Assembly (NCBI RefSeq): GCF_035751725.1
Contig: NZ_CP142104.1
Span: forward strand, 3,596,001-3,660,000
DNA: 64,000 nucleotides
Source of the DNA: Pseudomonas frederiksbergensis
GTDB lineage: Bacteria > Pseudomonadota > Gammaproteobacteria > Pseudomonadales > Pseudomonadaceae
Direction of reading: 5' to 3'
The notes under the pieces are model-generated. The model made no database searches, was not told the DNA's origin, and worked only from the letters and a program-made list of their open reading frames with translations. Positions 1 to 8,766 of this stretch are shown here, one piece after another. Made by a program: the position numbers and the translations under genes. The stretch's first letter is position 1. The number at the start of each line of letters is the position of its first letter.

Positions 1-239
1 ACTCGATCGCAGCGTTCTCGGCAACCGACTTCCGCGGCGATCTGAAGAAATTCGACGTGCCGACGCTGGTGATCCACGGTGACGACGACCAGATCGTGCC
101 GATCGATGCCGCAGGCCGCGCCTCGGCAGCGCTGATCAAGGGCGCTCGGCTGATCGTCTACCCCGGCGCGCCGCACGGGCTGACCGAGACCCACAAGGAT
201 CGTCTCAACCAGGACCTGCTGATGTTCCTCAAGGAATAA
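1..239 (+). CDS. alpha/beta hydrolase, C-terminal part (partial)
   Basis: The open frame enters from the left edge (first whole codon at base 3) and ends with TAA at 237-239. About 78 residues are visible. They contain the strand-turn [13 protein letters not shown], where the acidic residues fit the catalytic Asp of alpha/beta hydrolases, and a later APHGL, where the His fits the catalytic His. The spacing and wording resemble the C-terminus of non-haem chloroperoxidase/arylesterase-type hydrolases. The nucleophile elbow lies outside the window, so the exact substrate class cannot be given. Confidence 0.75.
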   Translation, partial: SIAAFSATDFRGDLKKFDVPTLVIHGDDDQIVPIDAAGRASAALIKGARLIVYPGAPHGLTETHKDRLNQDLLMFLKE

Positions 240-254
240 CCACAGGCTTTTCGC

Positions 255-662
255 TCAAGGCCCTTCGTCGGAAGGGCTTTCGCGTTGCAGCGCAGATTCC
301 ACCGCCGCCTTATCGATCACCGACCACACCCGAACGATCTTGCCTTGCTCGAAGGCATAAAACACGTTCTCGGAAAATCGAATCCGTCGGCCGTGGGTCG
401 CCAGCCCGAGAAAACGTCCTCGCGGCGAGCAATCGAACAGCAACCGACTCGCGACATTCGGCGGCTCGACCACCAGCAGATCGATGTTGAAACGCAAGTC
501 GGCGATGGTGCTCACGTCGTCTTCCAACATTGCCCGATAACCCGCCAGGCCCACCGGCTTGCCGTTGTAGTGCACGTTGTCGTCGACGAACCTGCCCAAG
601 TCCTGCCAGCGGCGATCATTCAGGCAGGCGATGTAATTGCGATATTGCTCAGCCAAATCCAT
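255..662 (-). CDS. SnoaL-like / NTF2-fold ester-cyclase-type protein
   Basis: A 135-residue protein with the cone-shaped NTF2-like pattern: an N-terminal helix (EQYRNYIACLNDRRW), then strands ending in FSENVFYAFEQGKIVRVWSVID, typical of SnoaL-like polyketide cyclase or predicted ester cyclase proteins. The chosen ATG at 662 has a strong GGAGGG ribosome site. A longer GTG start at 689 would overlap the stop of the adaptor gene in a GTGA junction. It is the last gene of the minus-strand operon after the MFS transporter and its HlyD partner. Its role there is unknown; NTF2-fold proteins include small enzymes and ligand binders. Confidence 0.7.
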   Translation of the reverse strand: MDLAEQYRNYIACLNDRRWQDLGRFVDDNVHYNGKPVGLAGYRAMLEDDVSTIADLRFNIDLLVVEPPNVASRLLFDCSPRGRFLGLATHGRRIRFSENVFYAFEQGKIVRVWSVIDKAAVESALQRESPSDEGP

Positions 663-685
663 GTCCAGTCCCTCCGTTCTCTCAG

Positions 686-1828
686 TCACTGCGATTGCCC
701 GTGCTCACCCGCCGTATCGATACTCACCACCACCGACATCCCCGGCCGCAGGCGTTCGCTCTCCGGTTGGCCGGGATCGACCGTGATGCGAACCGGCACG
801 CGCTGGGCGATCTTGACGAAGTTGCCCGTGGCGTTGTCGGCCTGCAACAGGCTGAACTCGGAACCGGTGGCCGGGGAAATCCGCTCGACATGTCCCAGGA
901 ACCGGCGATGGCCGAGGGCATCCACGGTGAAGCTCGCCGGCTGGCCGACACGCACCTTGTCCATCTGGGTTTCCTTGAGGTTGGCGATCACCCATTTCTG
1001 GTCCGGAACCAGCGCCATCAACTGCGCACCGGAGTTGACGTAGGCCCCGAGGCGCACGCCGATCTGCCCCAACTGACCGTCCCGTGGCGCCACGACGCGG
1101 GTGTTGGACAAGTCGATACGCGCCAGTTGCACCGCCGCCTCGGCATTGGCGACGGCGGCTTCGAGCGAGCCGCGATTGACCACCACCGTTTGCAGATCCT
1201 GGCGGGCAATCTCCAGGCTGGCCCGAGCCTGCGCCACGGCCGCGTTGGTTTGCGCGCTGGCCGCACGGCTCAGGTCCAGTTCACGCTGGGACACCGAACC
1301 GTCCTTGATCAGCGCTTCGTTGCGGCGCAGGTCGGCGGCGCTTTTGCGGGCCTGGGCCTGGCTGTCGGCCAGCGCGGCCTGGCGCAGCGTGATGGTGGCC
1401 TCGGCGCTGTTGCGCTGCTGCACGACGTTGGCGAGGGCCGCTTGCTGCACGGCCAGTTGCGCCAGCGCCTGGTCGAGCCGTTGCCGATAGATGCGATCGT
1501 CGAGGCGCACCAACAGATCGCCGGCCTTTACGAACTGGAAATCCTGCACCGGCACCTCGTGCACGTAACCGCTCAGCTGCGGCCCGATAATCGTAACCTG
1601 CCCGCGCACCAAGGCATTCTCGGTGGTTTCCACGGCGCTGCTGAACGGCGGCAGTTGCCAGGCATAAAGCACCACCAGCACGCCGACAATCGCCACGGCC
1701 GCGAACCCCATGGACGAAAGAATCCGCACGCGCAGGGAACGCGGCTTCGTCGCCGGACCGGCGGGAGGCGCCTGGTCCTCAGGCGTGTCGGCGATGGCGT
1801 TGGTGGTCGTGCTGGTCGGTTCGCTCAT
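686..1828 (-). CDS. HlyD/EmrA-family efflux membrane-fusion protein
   Basis: A 380-residue periplasmic adaptor. After a short Pro/Ala-rich cytoplasmic stretch there is one membrane segment at about residues 25-50, followed by a lipoyl-like half (ALVRGQVTIIGPQLSGYV), a long Ala/Gln-rich alpha-helical hairpin with heptads, and the second lipoyl half with the family signature VVAPRDGQLGQIGVRLG. It should link the inner-membrane MFS pump to an outer-membrane channel. The start at 1828 is chosen because its ATG overlaps the TGA of the MFS gene (ATGA), which suggests translational coupling. No outer-membrane factor gene is beside it. Family assignment is secure, substrate unknown. Confidence 0.9.
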   Translation of the reverse strand: MSEPTSTTTNAIADTPEDQAPPAGPATKPRSLRVRILSSMGFAAVAIVGVLVVLYAWQLPPFSSAVETTENALVRGQVTIIGPQLSGYVHEVPVQDFQFVKAGDLLVRLDDRIYRQRLDQALAQLAVQQAALANVVQQRNSAEATITLRQAALADSQAQARKSAADLRRNEALIKDGSVSQRELDLSRAASAQTNAAVAQARASLEIARQDLQTVVVNRGSLEAAVANAEAAVQLARIDLSNTRVVAPRDGQLGQIGVRLGAYVNSGAQLMALVPDQKWVIANLKETQMDKVRVGQPASFTVDALGHRRFLGHVERISPATGSEFSLLQADNATGNFVKIAQRVPVRITVDPGQPESERLRPGMSVVVSIDTAGEHGQSQ

Positions 1829-3486
1829 GAAGAAGTGGCACCGCTGGGTTGTGTCGAAGGGCCAGGCGCTGTGGCGACGGGCTGGGTGGTGCTCATCAGC
1901 CACAGGGCACGAATGGAGATCCAGATCATGGTCAACACGGCGATCACCGCGATCAACATGAACACATCGTTATAAGCCAGGACGTTGGCTTCGCGAGTGG
2001 CGGCCGCGGCGAGGCTGCGAATGCCTTGCAAGTGCCGCAGGCCCGGATCGCTGATCAGCGAACCCACCGCCGAACCACCGCTGTCCACCCGCGCGGCCAC
2101 GCGAGGGTCGAACAGCTGGAGGTTTTCCACCAGGTGGCTGGAATGAAACTTCTCCCGTACCACCTGGAAGGTACCGAGCACCGCCGCGCCCACCAAGCCG
2201 CCGAGGTTCTGGCAGATCCCGAACAACACGGAAAAACTCACCAGGTTCCGCGGGTTGGTCAACACATTGCGTACACCAAGAATCATCGTCGGCCCGAGGA
2301 AAAAAGTACTGCCAAACGCCAGCAGGAACTGACTGAAATACATGTTCTGCGGGCGGCTCAGGTTGTTCGAATAGCTGTCCATGACCGACCCCGTCGCCAT
2401 CAGCGCCAGGGAAATGATCAAGGGCATGAACAGGTGCGCCGGGTTGATCGTCAGGGCGCTGGTCACCAGCCCGGCGATGCTGCCGATCAGCATCACCACG
2501 TAGAGGCTGTGCATCTGTTCGCTGCTCATGTTCAGCGCTTGCAGGAACCCCACCGCCCCGGTGGATTGTTCCGAAGTGACCATGCGAATCAGGACGACCG
2601 CCAGGGCCAGGCGGATCATCACCCCGCTGCCGAGCCAGCGCGTCATCAGCATCGGGTTGCTGCGGTTATGCTCGATCGCCAGGCCCGCCAGGATCAACAC
2701 GATGGACAGCGCCGAGGCGACGCCGATCCACGGCGCCTCCAGCCACCAGTCGATGCGCCCCAGCGACAACACCGCGCACAGCAATGCCACACCGCTGGCG
2801 AGCACGGTGAAGGTCAGGAAATCGAGTTTTTCGAAGGTCTTGAAGCGGTCGCCTGGCGGTAACTTAAGCAGCAGCACGCACCCCAGCGAGAGCAGCGCCA
2901 TTCCCAGCTCGAACAGGTACAACCCGCGCCATTCGGCGATTTGCAGCAGGTCTTCGGAAAACAGCCGGGCCATCGGCAAGGCCAGCTGCGAAGTGCCCAG
3001 GCCCAGCACCAGCGCCTTGAGCCGCCACTTCGCCGGAAACGCCTGGACCATGTAATAAAGCCCCAGGGAACTGAGGGCGGCGCCGACCATGCCGTGGGCC
3101 GCCCGCACGGCAATCGCCGAGCTCAGGTCGTTGACGAACAAATGGCCGAACGTCACCAGGGCGTACAGCGCCAGGAACACCTCGGTGAACGCGCGCAAGC
3201 CGAACTGCTGACGAAATTTCACCAGCAGCAGGTTCATCGAGACATTGGTCATGACGTAGGCGGCGGGCAACCAGGCCATTTCAGCGGTGGTAGCGCCGAG
3301 GGCGCCTTGCAAATAAGGCAGGTTGGCAATCACCAGCGAATTGCCCAAGCCCCCGGTCACCGCCACCAGCACGCCGACCAGCGCGAATGCTAGCCGCTTG
3401 GGCGTGGGATGCAGCGGCGTCGAAGGCGAACCTGGCAGCGTCGGCCGTTCGTGGGGCTGCCAGGCGCGAGGGGTGTAATGATCCAT
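1825..3486 (-). CDS. MFS drug/proton antiporter, DHA2 (EmrB-like) family
   Basis: A 553-residue inner-membrane transporter with about 14 hydrophobic segments, which is the DHA2 layout. Segment 1 begins near residue 33 after a Pro-rich cytoplasmic N-terminus, and the loop after it (WLPAAYVMTNVSMNLLL) matches EmrB-like proteins. It is the first gene of a three-gene operon with the HlyD adaptor (ATGA overlap) and a SnoaL-like protein. Together the pump and adaptor should export a small, probably toxic or secondary-metabolite molecule across both membranes. An AAGG ribosome site lies just before the ATG. No regulator gene is adjacent. Confidence 0.9.
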   Translation of the reverse strand: MDHYTPRAWQPHERPTLPGSPSTPLHPTPKRLAFALVGVLVAVTGGLGNSLVIANLPYLQGALGATTAEMAWLPAAYVMTNVSMNLLLVKFRQQFGLRAFTEVFLALYALVTFGHLFVNDLSSAIAVRAAHGMVGAALSSLGLYYMVQAFPAKWRLKALVLGLGTSQLALPMARLFSEDLLQIAEWRGLYLFELGMALLSLGCVLLLKLPPGDRFKTFEKLDFLTFTVLASGVALLCAVLSLGRIDWWLEAPWIGVASALSIVLILAGLAIEHNRSNPMLMTRWLGSGVMIRLALAVVLIRMVTSEQSTGAVGFLQALNMSSEQMHSLYVVMLIGSIAGLVTSALTINPAHLFMPLIISLALMATGSVMDSYSNNLSRPQNMYFSQFLLAFGSTFFLGPTMILGVRNVLTNPRNLVSFSVLFGICQNLGGLVGAAVLGTFQVVREKFHSSHLVENLQLFDPRVAARVDSGGSAVGSLISDPGLRHLQGIRSLAAAATREANVLAYNDVFMLIAVIAVLTMIWISIRALWLMSTTQPVATAPGPSTQPSGATSS

Positions 3487-3880
3487 TCAGAAACCTTGCA
3501 AGGGCATGGCGACTCGTTTAGTGCGGATGAATGCCTGTTCGACGATCGGAAGGTGCAAGAAGTGCCCCTGCGCTCTTGTGCGAGCCCCAGAGTCCTGGTG
3601 CCCGCATCGAAGCGAGGCCATTCGACTAATGTCTTACGCCGGTCATCGCATGACCTTGCCCGCTCACGGCTATCCTGATGGCACCGGTTTACCGCGCCAC
3701 AGTGGGCTGCTTGACGAATTTTAAGGAGCAAAAGCATTGATTTAGCCCACGATCGGACCCTTCACGATGAAAAAACGCGGTAATGGCCAGTTGACAACGA
3801 GGAACGCTCCCCAAATAATCCACGCCATGTTGTACGACGACGTATGACAAATAAAAACAACAAAAAGTAGGAGCGCCAGA
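3487..3880. other. 394-bp intergenic region between divergent efflux and uronate genes
   Basis: No convincing gene is visible; short frames here lack ribosome sites or family features. The right half holds the likely control region of the porin gene: TTGACA at about 3791 as a possible -35 element, then an imperfect inverted repeat at 3830-3850. The left half must hold the efflux operon promoter on the minus strand, which could not be placed. Confidence 0.5.
3830..3850. promoter_or_regulatory. candidate GntR-type operator upstream of the uronate porin
   Basis: The sequence reads TTGTACGACG followed by ACGTATGACAA, an imperfect dyad ending in TTGT and ACAA. A related element, GTCGTACGACAA, lies before the uronate dehydrogenase gene at 5310-5321. 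Hexuronate and aldarate clusters in pseudomonads are commonly controlled by GntR-family repressors that bind such TTGT..ACAA dyads, but no regulator gene is in the cluster here. The assignment is inferred from shared half-sites only. Confidence 0.4.
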
Positions 3881-5182
3881 GTGAGCACACGTGCCCGTTT
3901 TTCGTCGAGTCACCGTTCCAGCCGCCGTACCCTTCTCAATTCCACCCCCGCCCTGTCATTGCTAGGTTGCACCGGTCTTGCGCTGTTCATGCCTATGACC
4001 GCTGGTGCAGCAGGCTTTGTCGATGACGCCAAAGCCACCCTGAACGTGCGCAACTTCTACATCAACCGCAACTTCACCAATCCGGACAATGCCCAGGGCA
4101 AAGCCGAAGAGTGGACCCAGAGTTTCATCCTCGACGCCAAGTCCGGTTTCACCCAAGGCACCGTCGGTTTCGGCGTGGACGTACTGGGCATGTACTCGGT
4201 CAAGCTCGACGGTGGCCGTGGCACTGCAAACACTTCCTTGCTGCCGATCCATGACGACGGCCGTCCGGCCGATGACTTCGGTCGCCTGGGCGTGGCCCTG
4301 AAGGCCAAGGTCTCCAAGACCGAACTGAAGGTCGGCGAGTGGATGCCGGTGCTGCCGATCCTGCGCTCCGACGATGGTCGTTCCCTGCCCCAGACCTTCC
4401 GTGGCGGCCAGGTGACCTCCACCGAAATCAACGGCCTGAGCCTCTACGGCGGCCAGTTCCGTGGCAACAGCCCGCGTAACGACGCGAGCATGGAAGACAT
4501 GTCGATGAACGGCCGCGGTGCGTTCACCTCCGACCGTTTCAACTTCGGCGGCGGCGAATACGCCTTCAACGAAAAACGCACCCAGGTCGGTGTCTGGTAC
4601 GCGGAACTGTCCGACATCTACCAGCAGCAGTATTTCAACCTGACCCACAGCCAACCCATGGGCGACTGGACCCTGGGCGCCAACCTTGGCTACTTCGTCG
4701 GCAAGGAAAACGGCAGCGCCCTGGCCGGCGACCTCGACAACAAAACCGCCTTCGCCATGCTCTCCGCCAAATACGGTGGCAACACCTTCTACGTCGGCCT
4801 GCAGAAAGTCGGCGGCGACGATGCCTGGATGCGCGTCAACGGCACCAGCGGCGGCACCCTGGCGAACGACAGCTACAACTCCAGCTACGACAACGCCAAG
4901 GAAAAATCCTGGCAAGTGCGCCACGACTTCAACTTCGCGGCTGTCGGCGTGCCGGGCCTGACCCTGATGAACCGCTACATCAGCGGTGACAACGTGCACA
5001 CCGCCACCGTCGATGATGGCAAGGAATGGGGTCGCGAGAGTGAGCTGGCCTACACCGTGCAGAGCGGCGTCTTCAAGAGCCTCAACGTAAAATGGCGTAA
5101 CTCGTCGCTTCGTCGTGACTTCAGCACCAACGAGTTCGACGAAAACCGTCTGATCTTCAACTACCCGATTTCGCTCCTGTAA
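3881..5182 (+). CDS. OprD-family outer-membrane porin
   Basis: A 433-residue protein of normal OprD-family length. A signal peptide occupies about residues 1-45 (hydrophobic run LLGCTGLALFMPMTAGAAG). The mature part opens with GFVDDAKATLNVRNFYINR and shows the family signature KVGEWMPVLPILRSDDGRSLP, then alternating strands to a C-terminal aromatic/aliphatic end (FNYPISLL). The start is GTG with TAGGAG 7 bases upstream. OprD-type channels take up small carboxylates and basic amino acids; the uronate dehydrogenase, lactonase and TRAP genes that follow suggest a hexuronate or aldarate as substrate here. Confidence 0.92.
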   Translation: MSTRARFSSSHRSSRRTLLNSTPALSLLGCTGLALFMPMTAGAAGFVDDAKATLNVRNFYINRNFTNPDNAQGKAEEWTQSFILDAKSGFTQGTVGFGVDVLGMYSVKLDGGRGTANTSLLPIHDDGRPADDFGRLGVALKAKVSKTELKVGEWMPVLPILRSDDGRSLPQTFRGGQVTSTEINGLSLYGGQFRGNSPRNDASMEDMSMNGRGAFTSDRFNFGGGEYAFNEKRTQVGVWYAELSDIYQQQYFNLTHSQPMGDWTLGANLGYFVGKENGSALAGDLDNKTAFAMLSAKYGGNTFYVGLQKVGGDDAWMRVNGTSGGTLANDSYNSSYDNAKEKSWQVRHDFNFAAVGVPGLTLMNRYISGDNVHTATVDDGKEWGRESELAYTVQSGVFKSLNVKWRNSSLRRDFSTNEFDENRLIFNYPISLL

Positions 5183-5309
5183 CACCCATGGAACCCGTGC
5201 CACGAGCGCCTGCCAGCGCCATGGCATGCCCCGGCAAGGATGCCGACCTAGAGCGGTTCGTCGATCAAACGTTGACAAGGTAGCGGAAGGATAAGGATAT
5301 TCCCTCTCG

Positions 5310-5321
5310 GTCGTACGACAA
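5310..5321. promoter_or_regulatory. candidate operator before uronate dehydrogenase
   Basis: GTCGTACGAC at 5310-5319 is a perfect 10-bp palindrome, extended by AA, and shares the half-site GTAYGACAA with the element at 3830-3850. It sits about 45 bp before the dehydrogenase start in the 181-bp gap after the porin gene, so a second promoter with the same regulator is plausible. Confidence 0.4.
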
Positions 5322-5363
5322 CTTATAACAACTGTACCTCTCACTGTTTGCTCAGGTAATGCC

Positions 5364-6185
5364 ATGACCACCACACAGATCCGCCACCCCTTCAATCGCC
5401 TGCTGCTGACCGGCGCCGCCGGCGGCCTTGGCAAAGTCTTGCGCGAACGCCTCAAGCCTTATGCCCGCCACATTCGCCTGTCGGACATCGCCAACATGGC
5501 TCCGGCCATCGACGAAAGCGAGGAAGTGGTGCCGTGCGACCTGTCTGATAAGCAGGCCGTGCACCAACTGGTGGAAGGCGTCGATGCCATCCTGCATTTC
5601 GGTGGGGTATCGGTTGAACGCCCGTTCGAGGAAATCCTCGGCGCCAACATCAGCGGCGTGTTCCACATCTATGAAGCCGCGCGCAAGCACGGTGTCAAAC
5701 GCGTGATCTTCGCCAGCTCCAACCACGTCATCGGTTTCTACAAGCAGGACCAGACGCTTGACGCCCATTGCCTTCGTCGTCCGGATGGCTACTACGGCCT
5801 GTCCAAGTCCTACGGTGAAGACGTCGCCAATTTCTACTTCGATCGCTACGGCATCGAGACCGTGAGCATCCGCATCGGCTCGTCGTTCCCGGAACCACAG
5901 AACCGTCGGATGATGAGCACCTGGCTGAGTTTCGACGACCTCACCCAACTGATCGAATGCTCGCTCTACACGCCGAAAGTCGACCACACCATCGTCTACG
6001 GCGTCTCCGCCAACCGTGACGTCTGGTGGGACAACAGCCACGCCGCGCACCTGGGCTACAAGCCCAAGGACACGTCGGAAATCTTCCGCGCCAAGGTCGA
6101 AGCGCAGCCAATGCCGGCCGCCGATGACCCGGCCATGGTTTACCAGGGCGGTGCCTTCGTGGCTGCCGGCCCGTTCGACAACTGA
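5364..6185 (+). CDS. udh: NAD-dependent uronate dehydrogenase
   Basis: A 273-residue short-chain/extended SDR enzyme. It has the nucleotide-binding glycine motif TGAAGGLG (residues 16-23), the Ser region FASSNHVIGFY (about 116-126) and the catalytic pair Y144xxxK148 in YYGLSKSYGED. Length and motifs match uronate dehydrogenases of Pseudomonas and Agrobacterium, which oxidise D-galacturonate or D-glucuronate to the aldarolactone. The next gene, an SMP-30 lactonase, would open that lactone, and the TRAP genes import the sugar acid. Recognition is from remembered family sequence and context; the substrate preference is not visible. Confidence 0.88.
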   Translation: MTTTQIRHPFNRLLLTGAAGGLGKVLRERLKPYARHIRLSDIANMAPAIDESEEVVPCDLSDKQAVHQLVEGVDAILHFGGVSVERPFEEILGANISGVFHIYEAARKHGVKRVIFASSNHVIGFYKQDQTLDAHCLRRPDGYYGLSKSYGEDVANFYFDRYGIETVSIRIGSSFPEPQNRRMMSTWLSFDDLTQLIECSLYTPKVDHTIVYGVSANRDVWWDNSHAAHLGYKPKDTSEIFRAKVEAQPMPAADDPAMVYQGGAFVAAGPFDN

Positions 6186-6228
6186 TTCGCCTGTTGTACA
6201 TGGGATACACACGAACCAAGGAATCACC

Positions 6229-7134
6229 ATGCAAGCCGAATTGATCGTCGACGCACGCAATGCCGTCGGGGAAAGCCCAGTGTGGGTCCCCGAGGAAAAT
6301 GCCCTGTATTGGGTGAACATCCCCAGCGGTGGCCTGCAGCGCTGGAACGCCAGCAGCGGAAAGGTCCAAGGCTGGGAAGCTCCCGAAATGCTCGCCTGCA
6401 TCGCCCGCCACCAGGACGGCGGCTGGATCGCGGGTATGGAAAGCGGTTTCTTCCGCCTGCATCCCAATGACGACGGCAGCCTCGACAGCGAATTGTGCGC
6501 AAACGTCGAGCACACTCGCACCGACATGCGCCTCAACGACGGCCGTTGCGATCGCCAGGGCCGTTTCTGGGCCGGCAGCATGGTGCTGAACATGGGCGCC
6601 AACGCCGACGAAGGCCGGATGTACCGTTATGACGCCGGGCAACGCAGCCCGGTCGAGGCGCAACTGAGCAGTTTCATCGTGCCCAACGGGCTGGGTTTCA
6701 GCCCCGACGGCCGGACGATGTACCTCTCCGATTCGCACCCGCTGATCCAGCAGATCTGGGCCTTCGACTACGACATCGATAGCGGCACGCCGTCCAATCG
6801 GCGCTTGTTCGTCGACATGATGCCGTTGGCCGGGCGCCCGGATGGCGCGGCGGTGGACGCCGATGGTTGCTATTGGATCTGCGCCAACGACGCCGGGCTG
6901 ATTCACCGCTTCACCCCGGACGGACGTCTCGACCGTTCACTTGAAGTGCCGGTGAAAAAACCGACCATGTGCGCCTTTGGCGGCAGCCAACTGGACACCC
7001 TTTTCGTGACCTCGATTCGACCGGGTGACGACAACGATCCGCAATCCCTGGCCGGTGGCGTGTTCGCCCTCAAGCCTGGCGTCAAGGGCCTGGCTGAACC
7101 TGCGTTCGGAGGATGGAAACACTCCGCCAACTGA
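6229..7134 (+). CDS. SMP-30/gluconolactonase-family aldarolactonase
   Basis: A 301-residue six-bladed propeller lactonase. Family landmarks are ELIVDARNAVGESPVW at the N-terminus (metal-binding Glu in GESP), RLNDGRCDRQGRFWAGSM (Asn and Asp of the metal site), FIVPNGLGFSPDGRTMYLSD and RPDGAAVDADGCYW. The start at 6229 follows an AAGGAA ribosome site. Placed 43 bp after uronate dehydrogenase, it most likely hydrolyses galactaro- or glucarolactone to the aldarate, the role described for UxuL-type lactonases in Pseudomonas. The gene symbol is left open because several SMP-30 lactonases look alike. Confidence 0.85.
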   Translation: MQAELIVDARNAVGESPVWVPEENALYWVNIPSGGLQRWNASSGKVQGWEAPEMLACIARHQDGGWIAGMESGFFRLHPNDDGSLDSELCANVEHTRTDMRLNDGRCDRQGRFWAGSMVLNMGANADEGRMYRYDAGQRSPVEAQLSSFIVPNGLGFSPDGRTMYLSDSHPLIQQIWAFDYDIDSGTPSNRRLFVDMMPLAGRPDGAAVDADGCYWICANDAGLIHRFTPDGRLDRSLEVPVKKPTMCAFGGSQLDTLFVTSIRPGDDNDPQSLAGGVFALKPGVKGLAEPAFGGWKHSAN

Positions 7135-7190
7135 TCTGCTTTGCCGCTTCACATCGATAGACATAAAAACAACAACACTGGAGATTGACC

Positions 7191-8162
7191 ATGAATTTCA
7201 AACGCACACTTCTGATCGCGGCCTTGCCCCTGGCCTTCCTGGCCCAGGCGGCACACGCTGAACTCACCCTGAAAATCGCCGACATCCACCCCAAGGGCTA
7301 CCCGACCGTGGTCGCTGAGGAGTCCATGGGTAAAACCCTGGAAAAGGAGAGCAAGGGCGAACTGAAGTTCAAGTACTTCCCAGGTGGCGTACTGGGTTCT
7401 GAGAAAGAAGTCATCGAGCAGATGCAAGCCGGCGCGATCCAGATGTCTCGCGTCAGCCTGGGCATCGTCGGGCCTGTGGTGCCGGACGTGAACGTCTTCA
7501 ACATGCCGTTCATCTTCCGCGACCAGGCGCACATGCGCGCCGTCATTGACGGTGAAGTGGGCGATGCGATCCTCGACAAGATCACCAACTCTGAATTCGG
7601 CCTGGTGGCCCTGGCCTGGATGGATGGCGGCACGCGCAACCTTTACACCAAGAAACCGGTGCGCAAGATCGAAGACCTCAAAGGCATGAAGATTCGGGTA
7701 ATGGGCAATCCGATGTTCATCGAAACCTTCAACGCCATGGGCGCCAACGGTATCGCCATGGACACTGGCGAGATCTTCAGTGCCTTGCAGACCGGCGTGA
7801 TTGACGGCGCGGAAAACAACCCGCCGACCATGCTTGAGCACAACCACTACCAGAACGCCAAGTTCTACAGCTTGACCAATCACCTGATCCTGCCCGAGCC
7901 GATCGTGATGTCGAAAATCACTTGGAACAAGCTCACGCCAGAGCAGCAGGAGATGGTGAAAAAGGCCGCCAAGGCTGCCCAGGCTGAAGAGCGCCAACTG
8001 TGGGATGAAAAATCCGCCAAAAGTGAAGAAAAACTCAAGGCTGCCGGCGTCGAGTTCATCAAGGTCGACACAAAGCCCTTCTACGACGCCACCGCACCGA
8101 TCCGGGCCAAATACGGTGCTCCGTATGCCGACCTGATCAAGCGCATCGAAGCTGTCCAGTAA
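7191..8162 (+). CDS. TRAP transporter substrate-binding protein DctP
   Basis: A 323-residue periplasmic binding protein. The signal peptide is MNFKRTLLIAALPLAFLAQ followed by an AHA cleavage site. Mature TRAP (DctP) motifs are LEKESKGELKFKYFPGGVLG, the carboxylate-binding arginine region LKGMKIRVMGNPMFIETFNAMGANGI, and QTGVIDGAENNPPT. The ATG at 7191 is preferred over an upstream TTG because GGAG lies 7 bases before it. It delivers a carboxylated sugar, presumably a hexuronate, to the DctQM permease encoded next. A strong stem-loop follows the gene, fitting higher expression of the binding protein than of the permease. Confidence 0.93.
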   Translation: MNFKRTLLIAALPLAFLAQAAHAELTLKIADIHPKGYPTVVAEESMGKTLEKESKGELKFKYFPGGVLGSEKEVIEQMQAGAIQMSRVSLGIVGPVVPDVNVFNMPFIFRDQAHMRAVIDGEVGDAILDKITNSEFGLVALAWMDGGTRNLYTKKPVRKIEDLKGMKIRVMGNPMFIETFNAMGANGIAMDTGEIFSALQTGVIDGAENNPPTMLEHNHYQNAKFYSLTNHLILPEPIVMSKITWNKLTPEQQEMVKKAAKAAQAEERQLWDEKSAKSEEKLKAAGVEFIKVDTKPFYDATAPIRAKYGAPYADLIKRIEAVQ

Positions 8163-8192
8163 GGCCTCTCAATCTGTACTCATGAAACGGCT

Positions 8193-8221
8193 GGGCGCGC
8201 CTGCGGTTAAAAGGCGCGCCC
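8193..8221 (+). terminator. stem-loop between dctP and dctQ
   Basis: GGGCGCGCCT at 8193-8202 and AGGCGCGCCC at 8212-8221 form a perfect 10-bp GC stem with a 9-base loop. No T-run follows, so it is more likely an mRNA-stabilising or attenuating hairpin than a full terminator. It lies 18 bp before the dctQ start and overlaps a longer, less likely dctQ reading frame. Confidence 0.7.
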
Positions 8222-8238
8222 GGTTACGGTGGAACCCG

Positions 8239-8766
8239 ATGAAGAATTTGCTGCTGCGTATCAACGACACGATCTACATGACTTGCATCTGGGTCGCCGG
8301 CCTGTCTGTCCTCGCCGTTGCGCTGATGATCCCTTGGGGCGTGTTCGCCCGCTACGTCCTCGGCACCGGCTCAAGCTGGCCGGAGCCCACCGCGATCTTG
8401 CTGATGATCGTATTTACCTTCATTGGTGCTGCTGCCAGCTACCGCTCCGGCTCGCACATGGCCGTGGACATGGTCACCAGCCGCATGCCCCCGCACTTGC
8501 AAACCCTGGCTTCGGTGTTCACCCAGCTATTGATGGCGGCGGTGTGCATTTTCATGACTGTCTGGGGCACCAAGCTGTGCATGACCACCTGGAACCAGTT
8601 CATGAGCGCCATCCCTACCCTGCGCGTTGGCATCACTTACATGCCGATCCCGATCGGTGGGTTCCTGACCCTTATTTTTGTCCTGGAAAAACTCTTGCTG
8701 GGTGACCAAAGCAAGCGTCGGGTCGTGCAGTTCGACCTGGTTGAAGAAAACGAAGGTGCCGCTTAA
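8239..8766 (+). CDS. TRAP transporter small permease DctQ
   Basis: A 175-residue inner-membrane protein with four hydrophobic segments (first WVAGLSVLAVALMIPWGVFA). It carries the DctQ-family sequence RYVLGTGSSWPEP and the later GSHMAVDMV. The start at 8239 (MKNLLLRIND) follows GGTGGAA; an upstream in-frame ATG at 8182 would put the strong stem-loop inside the coding region and is disfavoured. Its TAA overlaps the ATG of dctM by one base. DctQ is the small subunit that docks with DctM in Na+-driven TRAP transporters. Confidence 0.9.
   Translation: MKNLLLRINDTIYMTCIWVAGLSVLAVALMIPWGVFARYVLGTGSSWPEPTAILLMIVFTFIGAAASYRSGSHMAVDMVTSRMPPHLQTLASVFTQLLMAAVCIFMTVWGTKLCMTTWNQFMSAIPTLRVGITYMPIPIGGFLTLIFVLEKLLLGDQSKRRVVQFDLVEENEGAA

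Noticed and set aside
530..1975. Long plus-strand open frames opposite the efflux operon (481, 252 and 129 codons)
   Set aside because: They are antisense to well-supported MFS and HlyD genes, lack family features and arise from high-GC third-position bias.
3506..3724. 72-codon frame ending LPRHSGLLDEF in the large intergenic region
   Set aside because: No ribosome site, odd composition and no recognisable family; probably non-coding.
3962..5455. 497-codon minus-strand frame over the porin gene
   Set aside because: Val/Gly/Asp-rich antisense shadow of a clear OprD porin; no ribosome site or domain.
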